A stretch of DNA of 64,000 nt. Source: Odiellus spinosus (taxonomy: Eukaryota > Arthropoda > Arachnida > Opiliones > Phalangiidae). Under the pieces are notes generated by a model. It did no database searches and was not told where the DNA came from. It saw nothing but the letters and a program-made list of their open reading frames with translations. The position numbers were made by a program, and so were the translations under genes. Position 1 is the first letter of the stretch. Every line of letters starts with the position of its first letter. The DNA is taken from positions 23,696,200-23,760,199 of the forward strand of contig OY987231.1 in NCBI GenBank assembly GCA_963920705.1, in the 5' to 3' direction. Shown here piece after piece: positions 1 through 13,478 of the stretch.

Positions 1-3000
1 AGATGATGATCAGCCCATAACATAGAACCCTACCGGGTTCTCCGAATTTATTTTTATTCAAATTTTACCAAACACCAAAATCGTGTTTAAAAATTGCGAA
101 AAAATCTAGAATACGTTTCGTGGTAGGGTAATTCCGAAAATAGATTAAAAAGCCGTTTCAGTTTAATATTTGTTCGTTCATTTAAGTATACCTTTTTAAT
201 ATAAATTCAACTTTCGCCGCTATTAAAGGCGATACAAAGGTAACTCGAAGATAACTTAGACAAAGAAGTTTCTTATTATTATAGCGTAGGCTGCTCGCCC
301 GGCCCGAAAGTCTAAATATCTCGAGCGGTCTGGCTCGCTCGAAGGTAGATCTCGCTGGCGTTTGTCGCGCGGGGCTCCCGTAGCGTTGATGGCTCGGAAT
401 TTGGATGTCCATGAGTTACTTCCATTGTTAAGACTCTATTTTAAGCGGCCGCGATTCGCCTTAGATGAGAATCTCGCGGCTAAGATTTTTATATTTCATC
501 GTAGCTATAAACTCCGCCGTCGTCCGAAGTTATTTACGCCCCGTCAAAATAGCGACGCAATAAGAAAGCTTATCTAAAGATCTAAAATACTTTATTAATA
601 CCACGACGACGATACAACGAAGTCAAAACTCGGATAGATTGAAACGTCACTCGAATCTCGGTAGGGAATGAAAATATTTTAACAAACTCGAAGCGAACGC
701 GGCTCCCGTTTTATGATCTTGGCAATTGTTTTAAACTTTTAATTTATAGCCATTAATTCCGCCTCTTAAGATACTTGGCAGTGTTTTAGAAAGCTATTCG
801 CTACGCGTTAATTAACTCTGATTTAAAGGGACCCTTTAGTTTCGGTCGCGCTGTAAAGTGTCCCCAGTTCTATAAATCTAGAAAGTTTAGAAGAAAACGC
901 GGGACAATAAAAACGAGAGTTTAGGCTCGTAGTCGATTAAACAATCGTTTAAATAGGTAGGAAATAAATTTACAAACAAATATTAAACTATAACAACTTG
1001 AACCTTACTAGGAAAATAGGCTTAGCTGGATTCGTGGAGACATAGATAATATAGTAAAAGAAATGGAATCTTCAATCTTCTCTCTTCAATTTTCAGGGGA
1101 CGGGTTTCGTCGAGTTTAAACAAGGGTATTTCTACTTCCGGTAGCTATCCTGTTGGCATTGAATGACAGGGCAATTAAAGAAGGAACGGTCGATAAAAAC
1201 CAACTTAGAATTTTTCCTTTTATTCTTCGCTGGTAGGGAAATGATACGCCCAATCGCGTGGCACTGATTTCCGGAAGTTGAATATACCCAGTTTGAATTG
1301 GGACAGCTGTCGCTGAAGCTTCTATTCCTTTTACTATAATATTCTAGCGTATTTTCCGATAAAAATAACTTTTAGTAGGATTACTTTTTGGGTCGCGCGA
1401 AGATTATCTCATTTATACGAATGTAAGATTTAATTAATCTTAATTTGATATCGTGTTTAAACGAAACTAGGGCTCTAGATAATCCGGCTTAATCTCTTCA
1501 TTTCTTTACCTAATTAGTTCAAAGGTTTAGCTTCTCTCTCGCTTTCAAATTGAGACGAAAAATTGTTTTATTTTCGGACAAGAAAGATTTGCCCCGAAAG
1601 AGGACTAAGAAAAATTTTGGTTCGCATTCTTCGCAATCCTCGTGCTTCAGCTAGCGCGAAAACACGCCGAGAGACAGACGAAGAAAAAGGCGCCCCACTA
1701 AATCATTAATTTTATTTATTTTTGCTACACTTTGATATACTTATATATAGTTTTAAGCCTTGGCCATTCGAATTAAGTCTTAGTAAAAAAATATATTTTA
1801 TTCTCTACGAGATTCTAACGTGGCGTATCAATCCGCCGTATAATAAACTCTTATACGTTTCGCGATTGAAGAAAATAGACAACTTATAAAATAATTTGAA
1901 AAGAACCGTAAAACATTTTTTCCGAATGTATCCCTTTAATTTCATCCTAGTCTCACCTTTTATTTTCGCGGCTGTGAATCTTTAGCTTATTATATCACCA
2001 TTATCACCTTGATTTGATAGCGAGGGGCGAAGATAGTCTACGTACAACGCCCTTTCTTCTTCCTTAGATTGGAAGGTAGCTAAGCCTCGGCGGGAGTTAT
2101 CAATACGGGGTTAAAAACTGAATTGTTTTCCTCGCGAGCGCTTTTTCCGCGCAATTAACATTATCATCACTTTCTTTTCTTCGAGGCTTCGAATCTCCGT
2201 TAACTTTCTTTGACGATCGAGTTGTTTTTCTTATTTCGTTTTAAAAAAACTTCAATGTTTGAATATTTTCGTTAGAGATGTCGGTGACGCGAGATAATTT
2301 CCCCTTAAATTTATTAAAACTAAAAATGAACGTACCGTGGGAATTTTATTTAACCCCCCAAATAACCCGTTTATTATAATCGCGTGACGTCATAATATAT
2401 CTAGCTTACACCTGGCTATATGTTATAGTTTTACCGGATGTGAATTCCAGCCCCAGTTATCTTAGAAGCGTCGTGTTGAAATAACCCCCTTTTTTTGGAA
2501 CCCGAACTTCCCTGAAAACCCGAGCAACCTTTTGATGAGCTATTAAGGATATCGCGTTGATTAGTGTAGCTAATTTAACACCATCTTATATAGCGTGGTT
2601 TCAAAGCGGGTTACGGAAGTGTTCGCGCCAAATTAATAATTTTAATTGAATAGAGGGCGGCTTGATAAATAACCTTAAAATGTTTTTTCTAGTTTTTAGC
2701 CAAAACTGTATTTTTAGCTCCGTTCTCCGTTACTTCTTCGAACACGAACGAGTTCTTCTTTAAAGTTCAGTAAACCGTAACGCTGATGCGACGTAGTATT
2801 AAGTTTTCTTTACAGACTCTGGTTTTTTGACAGAATTTTAGGGTTTGAGACTAAATTTGAGCCAAAACAAAAACTACCATTCTTCCCCTTGTAAATACTT
2901 ATTTTTACTCGAAAATAAAATTATTTATCTTTAAGAGGTTAACCCCCCCCCAATAGTGACAGAGACGTTAAAAGTTTATTTTATTAAATAAACTTATTTA

Positions 3001-4150
3001 TTAGCTCGTTCTGACACTAGATGAGCTCGTTTTCGCGCTGTCTTTTTCGTGAAGGTACTTCATTCGGATGAAGTAAACTACCTTTCGTATCAAAATTATC
3101 TTTAATTACGTCCCGGAAATAAACTACGTCAATTATTGGAACCAAATTTCTTAAGCTTTCTTAAGAACGCCATAACCCAAAGGTATAAAATTAACTTTAA
3201 CTCTAATAAACAACGTTTATAATATTACAAAGTCAATTTACAGACGACATACACTCTTTCGCAATTTTTGGTTCTAATCCAAAATGTTTTTCTAGCTCAA
3301 TTTTTGCGCTTTTTTATTTCCCGCGAAGGAAATTGGCCTTCGTTACTTCTAAACGCGATCATAGTCCAGAATCAGGAAAGAACTTGGGCCGTAATTCCCG
3401 CGAAAGGAATTCGAGGCGATTAAGTACACGACGAGCTCGTAATTTACATCCGACATCTAAACGTCTCTCGTCCAATTCATTTGTCTTCGTTTAAATATTT
3501 AAATTCTAAAACAGCTAAGGCTTAACGCGGTTTTCATCACGTTCATTTTGTTTAATGACTTATTTGTCTCTGTTGTTCGTATAATAAGGATTTCAAATTG
3601 AAGGGAAACTATAGTTTAATTTATAGCTCCATCTTTATTGGACAAAATTCAACCTTTAATTGTCTCACCTAAGAGTTGATGGGAATAGGGTGAAGTGCAC
3701 TGACCTCGATTAACCTTGAACTTTAGATATTTTGTTCGATATTCATTCTTTAAATTAGTAAAATTCGTCATTTGAACGTCTACTTTCTCGCGATGACGTT
3801 AATGGGGGCCTAGATCTGACAAATTTAAGATAGAAGTAACCTTCTTCGAGTATTTTTGTTCAATCTTCGTACGTGGGAGGATTTTTAGCAACAGATTAGA
3901 ATAGAACTACCGTTGATAATAGTCATTTTGATGTCTACGGAAGGTCAGGGTCGTTCTCGGGTTAAGAATAATGAATAGTAAATGAATTTCCATTCTTAAA
4001 AGCGTTGTATATTCGTGGCGCCAGTTGCCTTCAGTATTCTCTGCCGCTTCTACGAGTTCTTGTTCGAAACGTAGTTATCTTTGGAATCGCGAAAATAAAA
4101 CTCATTCGACATTGTTTAGATCCGCCTCGTTTTATCTGTATTTAAATCTA
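1..4150. other. Intergenic AT-rich DNA, no gene recognised
   Basis: No open frame with family similarity or convincing exon structure. Fragments of dispersed families are present: the AGGCTTAGCTGGATTC hairpin arm near 1019-1036 (TTTAAAGGGA MITE family), TTAAGCCTTGG near 1754, and a minus-strand copy of the GTACTTTCACGAAAAAGAC repeat near 3036-3062. A short overlapping pair of frames at 182-577 has no recognisable domain. Confidence 0.5.
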
Positions 4151-4166
4151 AATGTATGATATTTGT

Positions 4167-4182
4167 AGAGAGAGAGAGAGAT
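4167..4182. repeat. GA dinucleotide microsatellite
   Basis: AGAGAGAGAGAGAGA at the start of a slightly GC-richer segment (4180-4330) without a recognised gene. Confidence 0.9.
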
Positions 4183-4529
4183 CTTGAGTCGGTAGGCTTT
4201 TGACGCGACTGTCCCTTTAATGTGGGAGTCGTTGGATCGTGTGGAGCGGGTTTGGTCGTGTCGAGGCGGCCGATCGCTCTGTGTCACACGCATCAGGTGG
4301 CGCGCTACGGCGAGTTACGCTTTTCACTCTCTCAAACTTAGTTCTGTTCCGACAAGACGAACCCTTACAACTTCTCTCGATTCGCGTTTCGATGGTTGTT
4401 AAAATTTTACGTCTTCAAAAAGAAACAATGCCGTTAGAACATCTAGAATAAGAACGTCTATTTACACGAAAGAATCGAAGTACAAAAGCTATCCGCAGAT
4501 TTTGACGTTATCAAACACTACTAGCCTGG

Positions 4530-4855
4530 AATCCTGGATAGATCCAGAAATTCTGGAAAGACCTTGAAAAGTCTAGAAAAATCAGGGAAATTCTAGGGAA
4601 AATCTGGAAAAGTGTGGGAAAATCTGGAAAAGTCTGGGAAAGTTCTGAAAAGTCTGGGAAAGTTCTGAAAAGTCTGGGAAAGTTCTGAAAAGTCTGGGAA
4701 AGTTCTGAAAAGTCTGGGAAAGTTCTGAAAAGTCTGGGAAAATTCTGAAAAGTCTGGGAAAGTTCTGAAAAGTCTGGGAAAGTTCTGAAAAGTCTGGAAA
4801 GTTCAGGAAAGGTTCTGAAAAGTTCTAGAAAGTTCTGGAAAATTCTAGAAAACTC
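4530..4855. repeat. 20-bp minisatellite (GTTCTGAAAAGTCTGGGAAA)
   Basis: The core from about 4636 to 4795 is eight nearly perfect 20-bp units, flanked on both sides by decayed units (TCTGGAAAAGTGTGGGAAAA, TTCTAGAAAGTTCTGGAAAA). The gradient from perfect centre to decayed edges is what unequal exchange produces. Confidence 0.95.
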
Positions 4856-6680
4856 CCGTGATTTTTCACAGGTTTTTGCTAGTTAGCAAATACATTTTCT
4901 CGATAATTTTTCCTTTCTAAAATGTCTTGAAAACGTATTTAGGCTTAACTAGTCGGATTCGCGACATTGATAATAAATTGTAAAGTACATCAGCTAAACC
5001 TTTAAAAAGGGGTTTTAATTCGTAAACAAATTTGTTGAGATATAGGTAGGCCTAGTTTTCGACTTGGAAAAGTCTTCGTTATTTCGAACCAATTTCTACG
5101 TAGTCTGAACAATTTTGCAAAGGCGTGTGAGTAGGTCTTAAAAAGGATCCGAAGAGGATTTAATTTTTTGGCTCAGTACCAGACAAATATTTTCCAATTG
5201 TTCTTTTTGCGAGGCGGCCGGGTTCCGTCTCGAGATTATGAACTCTTAGAGCAGGCCGCGCGTTGAGCTTTGGGAGACCAGAACGGAGTCGGGGAGGACG
5301 AGGATGGGGGTGTTTGGATGTTACGCCTAATTTCCCCAAATTTTGCTTCACGCCAGTGAGCTAGAGGACCTCTTTTTCTCTCACTAAAATACCTTTATTA
5401 GAACAACCTCTCGCGTCAGGGGCTCGATGGAATACGCTAACAGGGTTCCTACAATACGAATGCAAAATGAGCTTAAAAACATCCCAAAATATCCAGGAAA
5501 AACTCAAATTTGAGGGAAATATCAAATCTTTGACGCAAAAAAAAGCTACCTAAATTTGATGACAAATTTATTTAAAAAAATATTTAATTGAATATTTTAA
5601 TTGAATCATAAATCATCATTAAATTAAATTACTAGAAGAATAAACTTCAAAATGAAAATGATAAATATATATTTTTTTGGCAATATATGACGTAATTTAT
5701 TTCTGGATCGTAATTAACGGTAATTAGAACTTTCTGGATTAAGTACTTTTACGAAAAAGACTCCGCGAAAGCGACCTTATCTCTAATTCGAGGAGAATCA
5801 ACTGTAACTCTATAGTTTCTACGAAGTAGCTAGCAGTCAAATATAATTTATTTATTCGTATATATTTAATAATATTTAAGTTTAATCTACATTGATCATT
5901 AATTAATTAAATTGGTAAATTTTGGGTATATTTTAGCGTATAGAACTCCTCATGCAATCTCTAACACGAATAAAATTGCAACCTTTTTACCTTGAAATCT
6001 GCTAAAAAGAAAGATGGTCCTAATTATTAGGTAAGGTTTTCTAAAAACCTCATTAAATGGTATCATTGTATTTCTTCTCCCTAGGATTGTAAACTTTGCT
6101 CCATTTTCTTTAAGTGTCTGTAAATGTCGAGGTCCTCTTTAGGCGTCTTCGCTTAATTGTCGAGATTCGAGCGAATGAAGCGCGAAGATTTAACGCGTTC
6201 GGTTTTTTCCATTTCATCACCCTTAAACCTTTTTTCCGTCCTTCCATCGCCCGTCTAACAATTATCGGGAAATTTACCGCGCGTAAAATAAGGGTTTTCG
6301 ACACCCCCAGACACCCAAATATAACATAGCAGCCAGCACTTTTTTTTTAAACTCAAGGGGGAAATGTAAAAAAATAGCGAAAAAATCATTTATTTTTTGT
6401 GTGGGGTGAAAGTTGTCGCTATTCGACACTCGTACCGACTCCGAGACTCGTTCGCATTTCATTTATAACTTTTTTAATACACCAATATTACTGGATTGTT
6501 TTATTTTAGGGGAAAAAGTACCTTTTTGGATATCAGCCCCTATAAGGCGACTTCCTCTCGAACACCAATGCTATAAGGTTGGAACACTTTTACAGGCGCC
6601 ACTATTGAAATCAATGCCGAAATGTAACCCTTCAAAGCTGGCTTCTAAGAAAATAATTTAATTTTTAAAGAAATTAGTCA
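4856..6680. other. Intergenic DNA with a dispersed-repeat copy
   Basis: No gene recognised. A copy of the GTACTTTCACGAAAAAGAC dispersed repeat lies at about 5690-5840 (TAATTAACGGTAATTAGAAC, then GTACTTTTACGAAAAAGAC and GAGAATCAACTGTA). A GC-richer patch at 5200-5320 has short frames on both strands with no domain. Confidence 0.45.
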
Positions 6681-6689
6681 TTATTTAAT

Positions 6690-7040
6690 TAAATTTATAT
6701 TTAAGGAAATTAATATTTAAGGATATTAATATTTAAGGATATTAATATTTCAGGAAATGAATTAGATTATCAGGAAATGAGTTAAATTGTCAGAAAATGA
6801 ATTAAATTATTAGGAAATGAATTAATTTATCAGGAAATGAATTTATCAGGAAATTAATTTATCAGGAAATGAATTTATCTGGAAATGAATTAAATTATCA
6901 GAAGATTAATTAAATACTCAGAAAATGAATTGAATTATGAGAAGATGAATAAAATTATCAGAAAATGAATTAAATTATGAGAAAATGAATTGAATTATCA
7001 GAAAATGAATTGAATTATCAGAAAATGAATTGAATTAGAT
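6690..7040. repeat. Degenerate tandem repeat, GAAATGAATTAAATTATCAG-like
   Basis: About 15 diverged units of roughly 19-20 bp. The left edge carries AAGGATATTAATATTT variants, the right edge AGAAAATGAATTGAATTATC. No coding potential. Confidence 0.85.
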
Positions 7041-8480
7041 CTCAGTTTTAAGATTTCGAAAACCACGATTAAGTGTTATTTCTACGCGTTGGAATAATTC
7101 CAATTTTATACTTCTATTAAATGTGAATTCAATTATATTCAATTATGATAAATTTATTTTTTACGTGAGTCGAATGGGATATCCGTCCAACGAATTTTGG
7201 TCCAATGAGAGACGAGTGTCACGATCCTTACCTGTAGAATAAAAGGTCAATTATCTTTTAAAGCGCGTGTCAATTCGAACAAAACCTAGTTAGCTCTTTT
7301 TTTCTGATTGTGTGTCGTTGTAGGTATAGCTTCTAGGCGTGTGTGGGCTAAGTGTACATTGATAGTACGTTAGTTGGCTATTTGCGTCTCGAACTAGCCT
7401 ATATATGGTTACTAAGGTTAGGCTTAAGCCGAAAAAATCGTGGGGGCATCAAAACGTGCCAAGGATTTTCCCGAGCCTTTTTTCCCCCACTGCCTTCTGT
7501 ATAACGGTAAATTGATGCTTCGAGTGGAAACTTAAAATCTTTTTTTTTTTTATTCTGAATATTTTTTTCCCTCTCTTTCTCGGGGGTGAATTTGAATGGG
7601 TTTGGGGGGGATGGTGTATTCCCCCCTTCTTTCTTTTAGTTAAAATATAACGAGAAAAAATGTTTGTCTAACAAAGCGTGTCGTGAGGGGAGGAATGTCT
7701 GCTATAATGTTACACGTATTCCTACGAAACTTAAAATACAGTGTGGAGAAAATCAAAAAAAAATCAAAATTTGTGAAGATCCTATTTTTATCATTTTGGT
7801 AAAATTATAATTGTTTTGAATTTTATCACGTTTATTTAAAAAAAATGGTATATTATCAATATTTTAAAATGAATTTAAATTAATTTTGTCTAATTTGAGG
7901 AAGATCTTAATTAGCTAGAAATTATTTTACAAGATGACTTTAATTTTCGTAAAATATTTTAAAACCTTGTTTTTAAAATTGACACTTAATTTTTTTAATT
8001 AATCGTTAAATTAATGTTTCAAATATTTTCAATTTTTGTATATTTTTGCGTGTCAAAGGTTTTGCCAAAAATTTGAAACAAATACGCGTAGTGACGTATT
8101 CAAATTTACCACACCACATATTCCATAGATTCGTAATGACGTCACTGTGTTAATGTACAATATTTTGCGTGCCTAAAATCGAAGAGTTTTTTATTCATTC
8201 CACCCTGTACACGCGCGTAGTGATATATATATTGTGTCGTGTTAAAAATTCAATATATAGTTCAATATATATATATTATTTTATGAGCGGAAGTTTCAGT
8301 ACCCCGTATAACGGCCAAGAACGCCTTAGAATTATTAAGCGGAAAAATTCTGTACCATCTTGTTTTATTATATATTTTCTAAAAAAATCTTTAGTTTAAT
8401 ATGGGGTCGCTACGTTTCGAGGCAAAATTTTCCAATCCGTAAATTAAAAGGGAAGTAAAATACGCGGGCGGTTTCGGTCC
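7041..8480. other. AT-rich intergenic DNA
   Basis: No gene recognised. Long A and T runs, TATA-type dinucleotides (8220-8280), and two TGACGTAT/TGACGTCA motifs (8091-8145) that resemble CRE half-sites within the dispersed-repeat families. Confidence 0.4.
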
Positions 8481-8599
8481 GAGCTATAGATGAAAGTGAT
8501 AAGGGGCGCTTCCTCTCCATCGGGGATTGAAAAACGAACATCGAGAGGGTTCTATTCAAAAGACGAAACGATCAATGCTCGACACTTGGGGGTAGAAGT

Positions 8600-8965
8600 T
8601 AAGGGAGTCACTGAAGGACAATTTTCCCGTAGCTTCGTTCGTCGGTTTACTCCGAGGCTCGTCCATAGCCAAGGCTTAGCGATGTTTTAGGGGTATTAAG
8701 TTAAGGGAGTTACAGACAGACAATGTTTCGTTCGTAATTGAAGGAAAACAGTTCATTTTCCGTGGTTCACACGCTGACAAGTCGGTTTACTCCGAGGCTC
8801 GTCCATAGCCAAGGCTTAGCGGTGTTTTAGGGGTATTAAGTTAAGGGAATTACAGTCAGACAATTTTCGTTCATACTTGAAGGAAAACGGTTCATTTTCC
8901 CCAGTTCATACGCTGAAAAGTCGGTTTACTCCAAGTTTCCATAACCAAGGCTTAGGTATGTTTTA
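8600..8965. repeat. Tandem repeat of about 140 bp, 2.7 copies, carrying CCAAGGCTTAG
   Basis: The block GTCGGTTTACTCCGAGGCTC, CATAGCCAAGGCTTAGCG, GTTTTAGGGGTATTAAGTTA recurs with CCAAGGCTTAG at 8669, 8809 and 8945 (periods of 140 and 136 bp). The third copy is shorter and more diverged. A 66-codon frame at 8490-8690 runs into it but is not conserved between copies. Confidence 0.85.
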
Positions 8966-8969
8966 AAAG

Positions 8970-9890
8970 ATATCCAGAATTTTAAATTCCTGTAAAGAGT
9001 GTCAATAAAGAACGCGTGAGAATCAACCGCAGCCACGCGATCATAGTGATGACGTAATATTAAAATCCCGCCAACCAAACATAGTGGTCGGTGATTCTCT
9101 CGCGTTATTACTCCGAGGTAGGAACGAGGTGGTTGGCTACTTCAGGATTTAATTGAGCATTTTGAGCCCCTGTAATACGGCGTCGCGTTCGCCGCTCACG
9201 AGAAGAAAGGGCAAATATGTATTTGAACGTCATATATCTCTCGTCTATGGCTCACTTTCTCGAGTACAGTTCGCTCGACATTGGATTCGATAGTTGATTC
9301 TAGGCCCGCGGGCTATAACGTGCTTATTTCTCAAAAGACGCGATAAAGCCCGAAACTCCTATAGATATAACGCGAGTCTCGATTGTCCACCCGCGTTTCC
9401 AAAACCAAGGATACTATAGTGATCGGGATATCCAGTTCGCATTCGAAATCAAAATTCAGGCTTGTCATAGATTTACGTAAATGTGTTAGGCCAGTAAGAC
9501 GGGGAAAAATTCAAGGAATCTGAATTTTTTTGGGCACAGGGTCAAAAATAATTCGCGAAATATGTATTTATGTAATAAAAGGTCAGGGAAGATTCGTGGA
9601 AAACTTCGGGACCATGGTCATTAGAAATAATTCTTTAAATTTAAAAATAGAAAGCAAAGTTTGACAATTCCAACTTAACAAGTTTGAGAGGATTTTTATT
9701 TTTTTCAAGGCTATCACTTCTCCCAAAAACATACGTATTTCACCAAATACTTAGATTAGGTTAGATAAGATTGGGAGAAATGGGAATTGGGAGAAGATTT
9801 TTGGGGCAAAATGGAACCAATCCGTATATTTGAAGAACGCGAGCTCTATCACGCGGTTATAGACCAAACCGCGCGTTATCAATAAGTTCC
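8970..9890. other. Intergenic DNA
   Basis: No gene recognised. Contains CACGCGATCATAGTGATGAC (from about 9035), part of the GTACTTTCACG dispersed repeat, and AAGGTCAGGGAAGATTCG near 9580, related to the GTCAGGGAATTT repeat at 25.4-25.7 kb. Confidence 0.4.
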
Positions 9891-9891
9891 A

Positions 9892-10022
9892 TTATACTCT
9901 CTTCAGACGAGGCGTAATTAGCCGAGGTTTAACTCAGTTCAATAAACCTCGGTTAATCGTGATTAAACCATTTTTAAATCTGATTAAACCGGTTACTTAC
10001 GCCTCGTTTGAAAAGGGTATAA
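9892..10022. mobile_element. Short MITE with about 30-bp inverted ends (ACGAGGCGTAA family)
   Basis: The left end TTATACTCTCTTCAGACGAG and the inverted right end TTATACCCTTTTCAAACGAG match over about 30 bp with few differences, enclosing about 70 bp with GAGGTTTAA/TTAAACC repeats. A further copy of the left end (CTCTTCGGACGAGGCGTAAT) lies near 18796. No coding capacity; superfamily not assigned, as the target duplication (perhaps TA or TTA) is unclear. Confidence 0.7.
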
Positions 10023-11230
10023 CCCGTACTGTTTTTTTTAATATTTCCACCATTTATTAATCTGGCAAATTAATGATTTATCGTGAAATGCGAACGGGAA
10101 GTCGCGTTAAGCCTAAAAGAGAATACTTTTCCACTTTCGAGTTGGCGTTCCTCTAGAGGAGAGACCAAGAGAGAGAGAGAGGGGTTCGCCTCTGAAGTTT
10201 CCAAGCTCCGAGAGATGGTTGAGGAAGGGGGGGTTATTACTAAAGATGCCCTTGATATCAAATATATCCCTTCCCATTTTATTTAGTCAATCCCACGCCC
10301 GTTTCGATATTTTTATTCTGGTTTTTTTTTAGGCCTTAAGGCTCCGAGTTCTTTCCCACCAGACTTCTATTTTGTAGCGACCAAAATCACGCGGCTACCA
10401 TACCAAAGCGACCTTTAGTTTCACGTTGGATCGAAATACCCACCACCAACTTATATACTATATAATAGCTTAGTGTGTTTTAGCCGGAAAGACTCGCTAT
10501 TTTCCTTTTGTTTCCACAAAGAACGGTGCACCGTTGGAATTGGAGGAATTGGGTGGAGGAGCCCCTGATTAATACGGTGTTTTGTATAAGTTGGCGGTAC
10601 CAGGGGTGTATTAGAGTATAAGCAACGTTAAAACTGGGTTAATGACAATATTTCGTCGCTGACCAAGGCTTAGTAATAAGATGGTTTAAAGAAACAAGTC
10701 TTCGCTCGCTTGTCCACTTATTGTTCGTTGGTTAAAAACAGGGAGGGTCAGGTAAATTAATTTTATGCCTAAAAATTGGTGGGTCCCTCTAAAAGTTAAT
10801 TTGTTGCCTCACTTTAAGTAATTAATGATTTAAATTTTAATTAATAGTTAGACGTAATTTTTCACAGTAACTATTTCTTAAGTTTGCTAATTTTGATTTT
10901 GAAAAAGTCTGTTAGTTGTTGATTCCTCTATTTCATTCTTCCAATCACGAGGTGGTTTCGGAAAACATCCGGCGATATCTTTTTAGGTCGTCGTCGGGCT
11001 TATGTAGGAAAAAGCGAGATAAAGAATAGAGAATAAGGGACGAGATGATTTTTGATCAAATTGTGACTCACTGCCCTCTAACTGCTAGCCCTCTAACCAA
11101 CCGACTACGTTTTTAAAACACTCTGAAATTTTCAGGTTTTAACTCTTCTTGTTTTGATTTAAAAGAGATAGCATTTTGCCCCAACACTAAACTTGAATTC
11201 AAGGCAATATTTTCCCCAAGAAACAGATTC
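10023..11230. other. Intergenic DNA
   Basis: No gene recognised. Overlapping frames at 10070-10286 on both strands contain a GA-rich run and no domain. An exact CCAAGGCTTAG lies at 10663-10673. Confidence 0.4.
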
Positions 11231-11232
11231 TA

Positions 11233-11550
11233 TTTAAAGGGAGAGTGCAACCTAACAACGAACGAATTTTTTATCGATTCCTTCGAGTTTAAATAGCCCT
11301 AATCCGCCTGTAAAAAAAATTCAAACCAATATTAAACTAGAAATAAATTTAAATCTTACCATCAAAATAGGCTTAGCAGGATTCACGGAGATCAGCTACA
11401 TTTATTTCCCTTGAAGGGTTAAAGAAGTTTCTTCTTAACAAACGGGCCTTCGCTCATTGGTCGATAACTCTTCAACGCGAAGAAATTTCCGATCTCCATG
11501 AATCCAGCTAAGCCTAAAATTTTTTTTGTAAGGATTATATTAATTTCGAG
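11233..11550. mobile_element. TTTAAAGGGA-family MITE, right end missing or decayed
   Basis: The left end TATTTAAAGGGAGAGTGCAA is followed by the family hairpin: AATAGGCTTAGCAGGATTCA and its inverted partner CATGAATCCAGCTAAGCCTA, with GGGCCTTCGCTCATTGGTC between. Organisation and sequence match the complete copy at 24297-24614. No matching right end was found within the next 200 bp. Confidence 0.65.
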
Positions 11551-13478
11551 TTCATCATCTTGTTTTTGAAGGGGTCTAAAAATCCCAGTTAAATCGGCCT
11601 TCAGAGATTTCCCGCCTTTTTACTTTAGACTACTAAAGGACCAGTACTAAAGAGTGGCGCGGCTAGCCTCGAGTCGTTCGCTAAAATACAACTACGGAAA
11701 TCAAATATTTGTTTGGGAGGGGGATCACTCCGTTCTACGCGTTCCTTCAATAGAGAACCCTATTGTTTCACTTTCTAAGAGTAAAGTGTCTTTCAAAAAC
11801 GAGGAGGGAAATGGGGTTGGGTACGGTAATGTAGTAGCGAAGTTTGACTTTACGAGGCCGGCCCAAAATGGCCCTATTTCTAAAATGTAAATAATCTTTT
11901 ACTAAATTCTAAAGAACGGGGGAATAGGGGTTATTTCTCCCAATGAAAAACTCCTAGCTCCATTCAAATACGAGCGTTTTTTAACTCTAAAAATATAAGG
12001 ACCCAGAGGGCTCGAAAAGAAGGAAAAGCTTGAAACCGTATTTAAAGGTTTAGACGTGATTTGAATCACGATTTTAGCTAAAATATTTTTATTTTTCTTC
12101 AATATATTTTTTCTAAATTTATTTTGACTTTATTAATCTTAGTAATTAAATGTAATTAATCTATAATTACTTTAATTTGGTCGCATTCTCCCTTTAAAGG
12201 GAAGTATAGAGCTCAGTCTGTCAGGTAAAAACTCGAAAGATATTAATTTTTAGTTAAGTTAGGATTAAGAGAAGAGTCCCTAAAAAAAAATGCAAATATA
12301 TTCCTAAGAAAGTTGGACCTTTTTTTATACTCCGTTTTGATTTCGCGGTATTTAAGTATTCGCTTTAACTCTGTTAATAGTCTAAAGCCCTGGTATGACG
12401 CTTATCTTCCATTCATTTTATTCCGCACTCGTTCTTTCATTTAAAGTTCTTGTACTATAAAAACTTTTAGGGTTAGAACTTGATGTAAGGAAATTTTTTT
12501 TTTATATATTGGAGGAGGGCTAAGCACCCCTCGTCCCCGAAACTTCTTACGTACGTACCACCGATGATTTGAAAGAAACGTTATTAGACCAGGATTAGGC
12601 TTAAACGTCAGGGAGGGTGCGGCGTGGACTTAATCCCTACACCGCTGTTGATCTATCGGATTTTCGTTTTTTTCTAGCTCTTGAGCTTCCCCCATCAGTA
12701 TACGCTCATCGGGGTAGTTCTCGAGTACCCTAAGAGTGAACCGTATAGGGGAAAAAAAAAGTTCCATCGCCTCTAGTAATGAAGTTTCTTTAAAGATGAG
12801 ATGATGTTTTTATCTTTATTTTTACATACTTGGTTAGTTAGGTTTTTACTTTTTTTCAAGGGAAAGTGACAAACTTTAAAGGAACTAGATATTATTTTAA
12901 GATCTTCAAATTACGTTTCGCCACTCGAAATTCGCGATAGAAATCGTAGAAAGTTTCCAAAAAATGAGCCCTATCTTAAAATGACCGTAACTTTTCTCCT
13001 TGACCTCTTAGGCATAAACCGATTGCGTCATTAGAAAGTAGACATTCCGTTTATTATTTTAAAATGATAGGTTTCATTCTCCCCTTAATACCTCCGTGTA
13101 GCTTCTACTTTGCTTTTGATAAATTCGATATTTTAGCGTCCCTAAATTTGGTATTTTTATTTTCTATTTAGTCGTTTGAAAGTAAAATAAATATTTTTTG
13201 GCACAAATATTTGCGAGGTTTTGCGGAAAGACTATAAAATAAACATTTGCCCGTAATAAATCAAATTACGTCTGCGCGGAGATTTTCGAAGAAAAAAAGA
13301 TGAGCTTAAATTAACCTTTAAAATTCGCGCTTTTATTTCGAACTGTCATTCGATCTTTTATTCGTTATTTAAATTGTATTTACAAATACAATTACGGTTA
13401 TTACTTTGTTCGCGTGTATTTCACTGATTAAGGTTGACAGTTTCCGGCATAAAAAAATCATAATTTAAAGATTTTTAC
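11551..13478. other. Intergenic DNA with a dispersed-repeat copy
   Basis: No gene recognised. The 78-codon frame at 11654-11890 has no recognisable domain. At about 12960-13095 a block (ATGACCGTAACTTTTCTCC ... GTCATTAGAAAGTAGACATT) has a diverged second copy at about 22085-22200. Confidence 0.4.
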
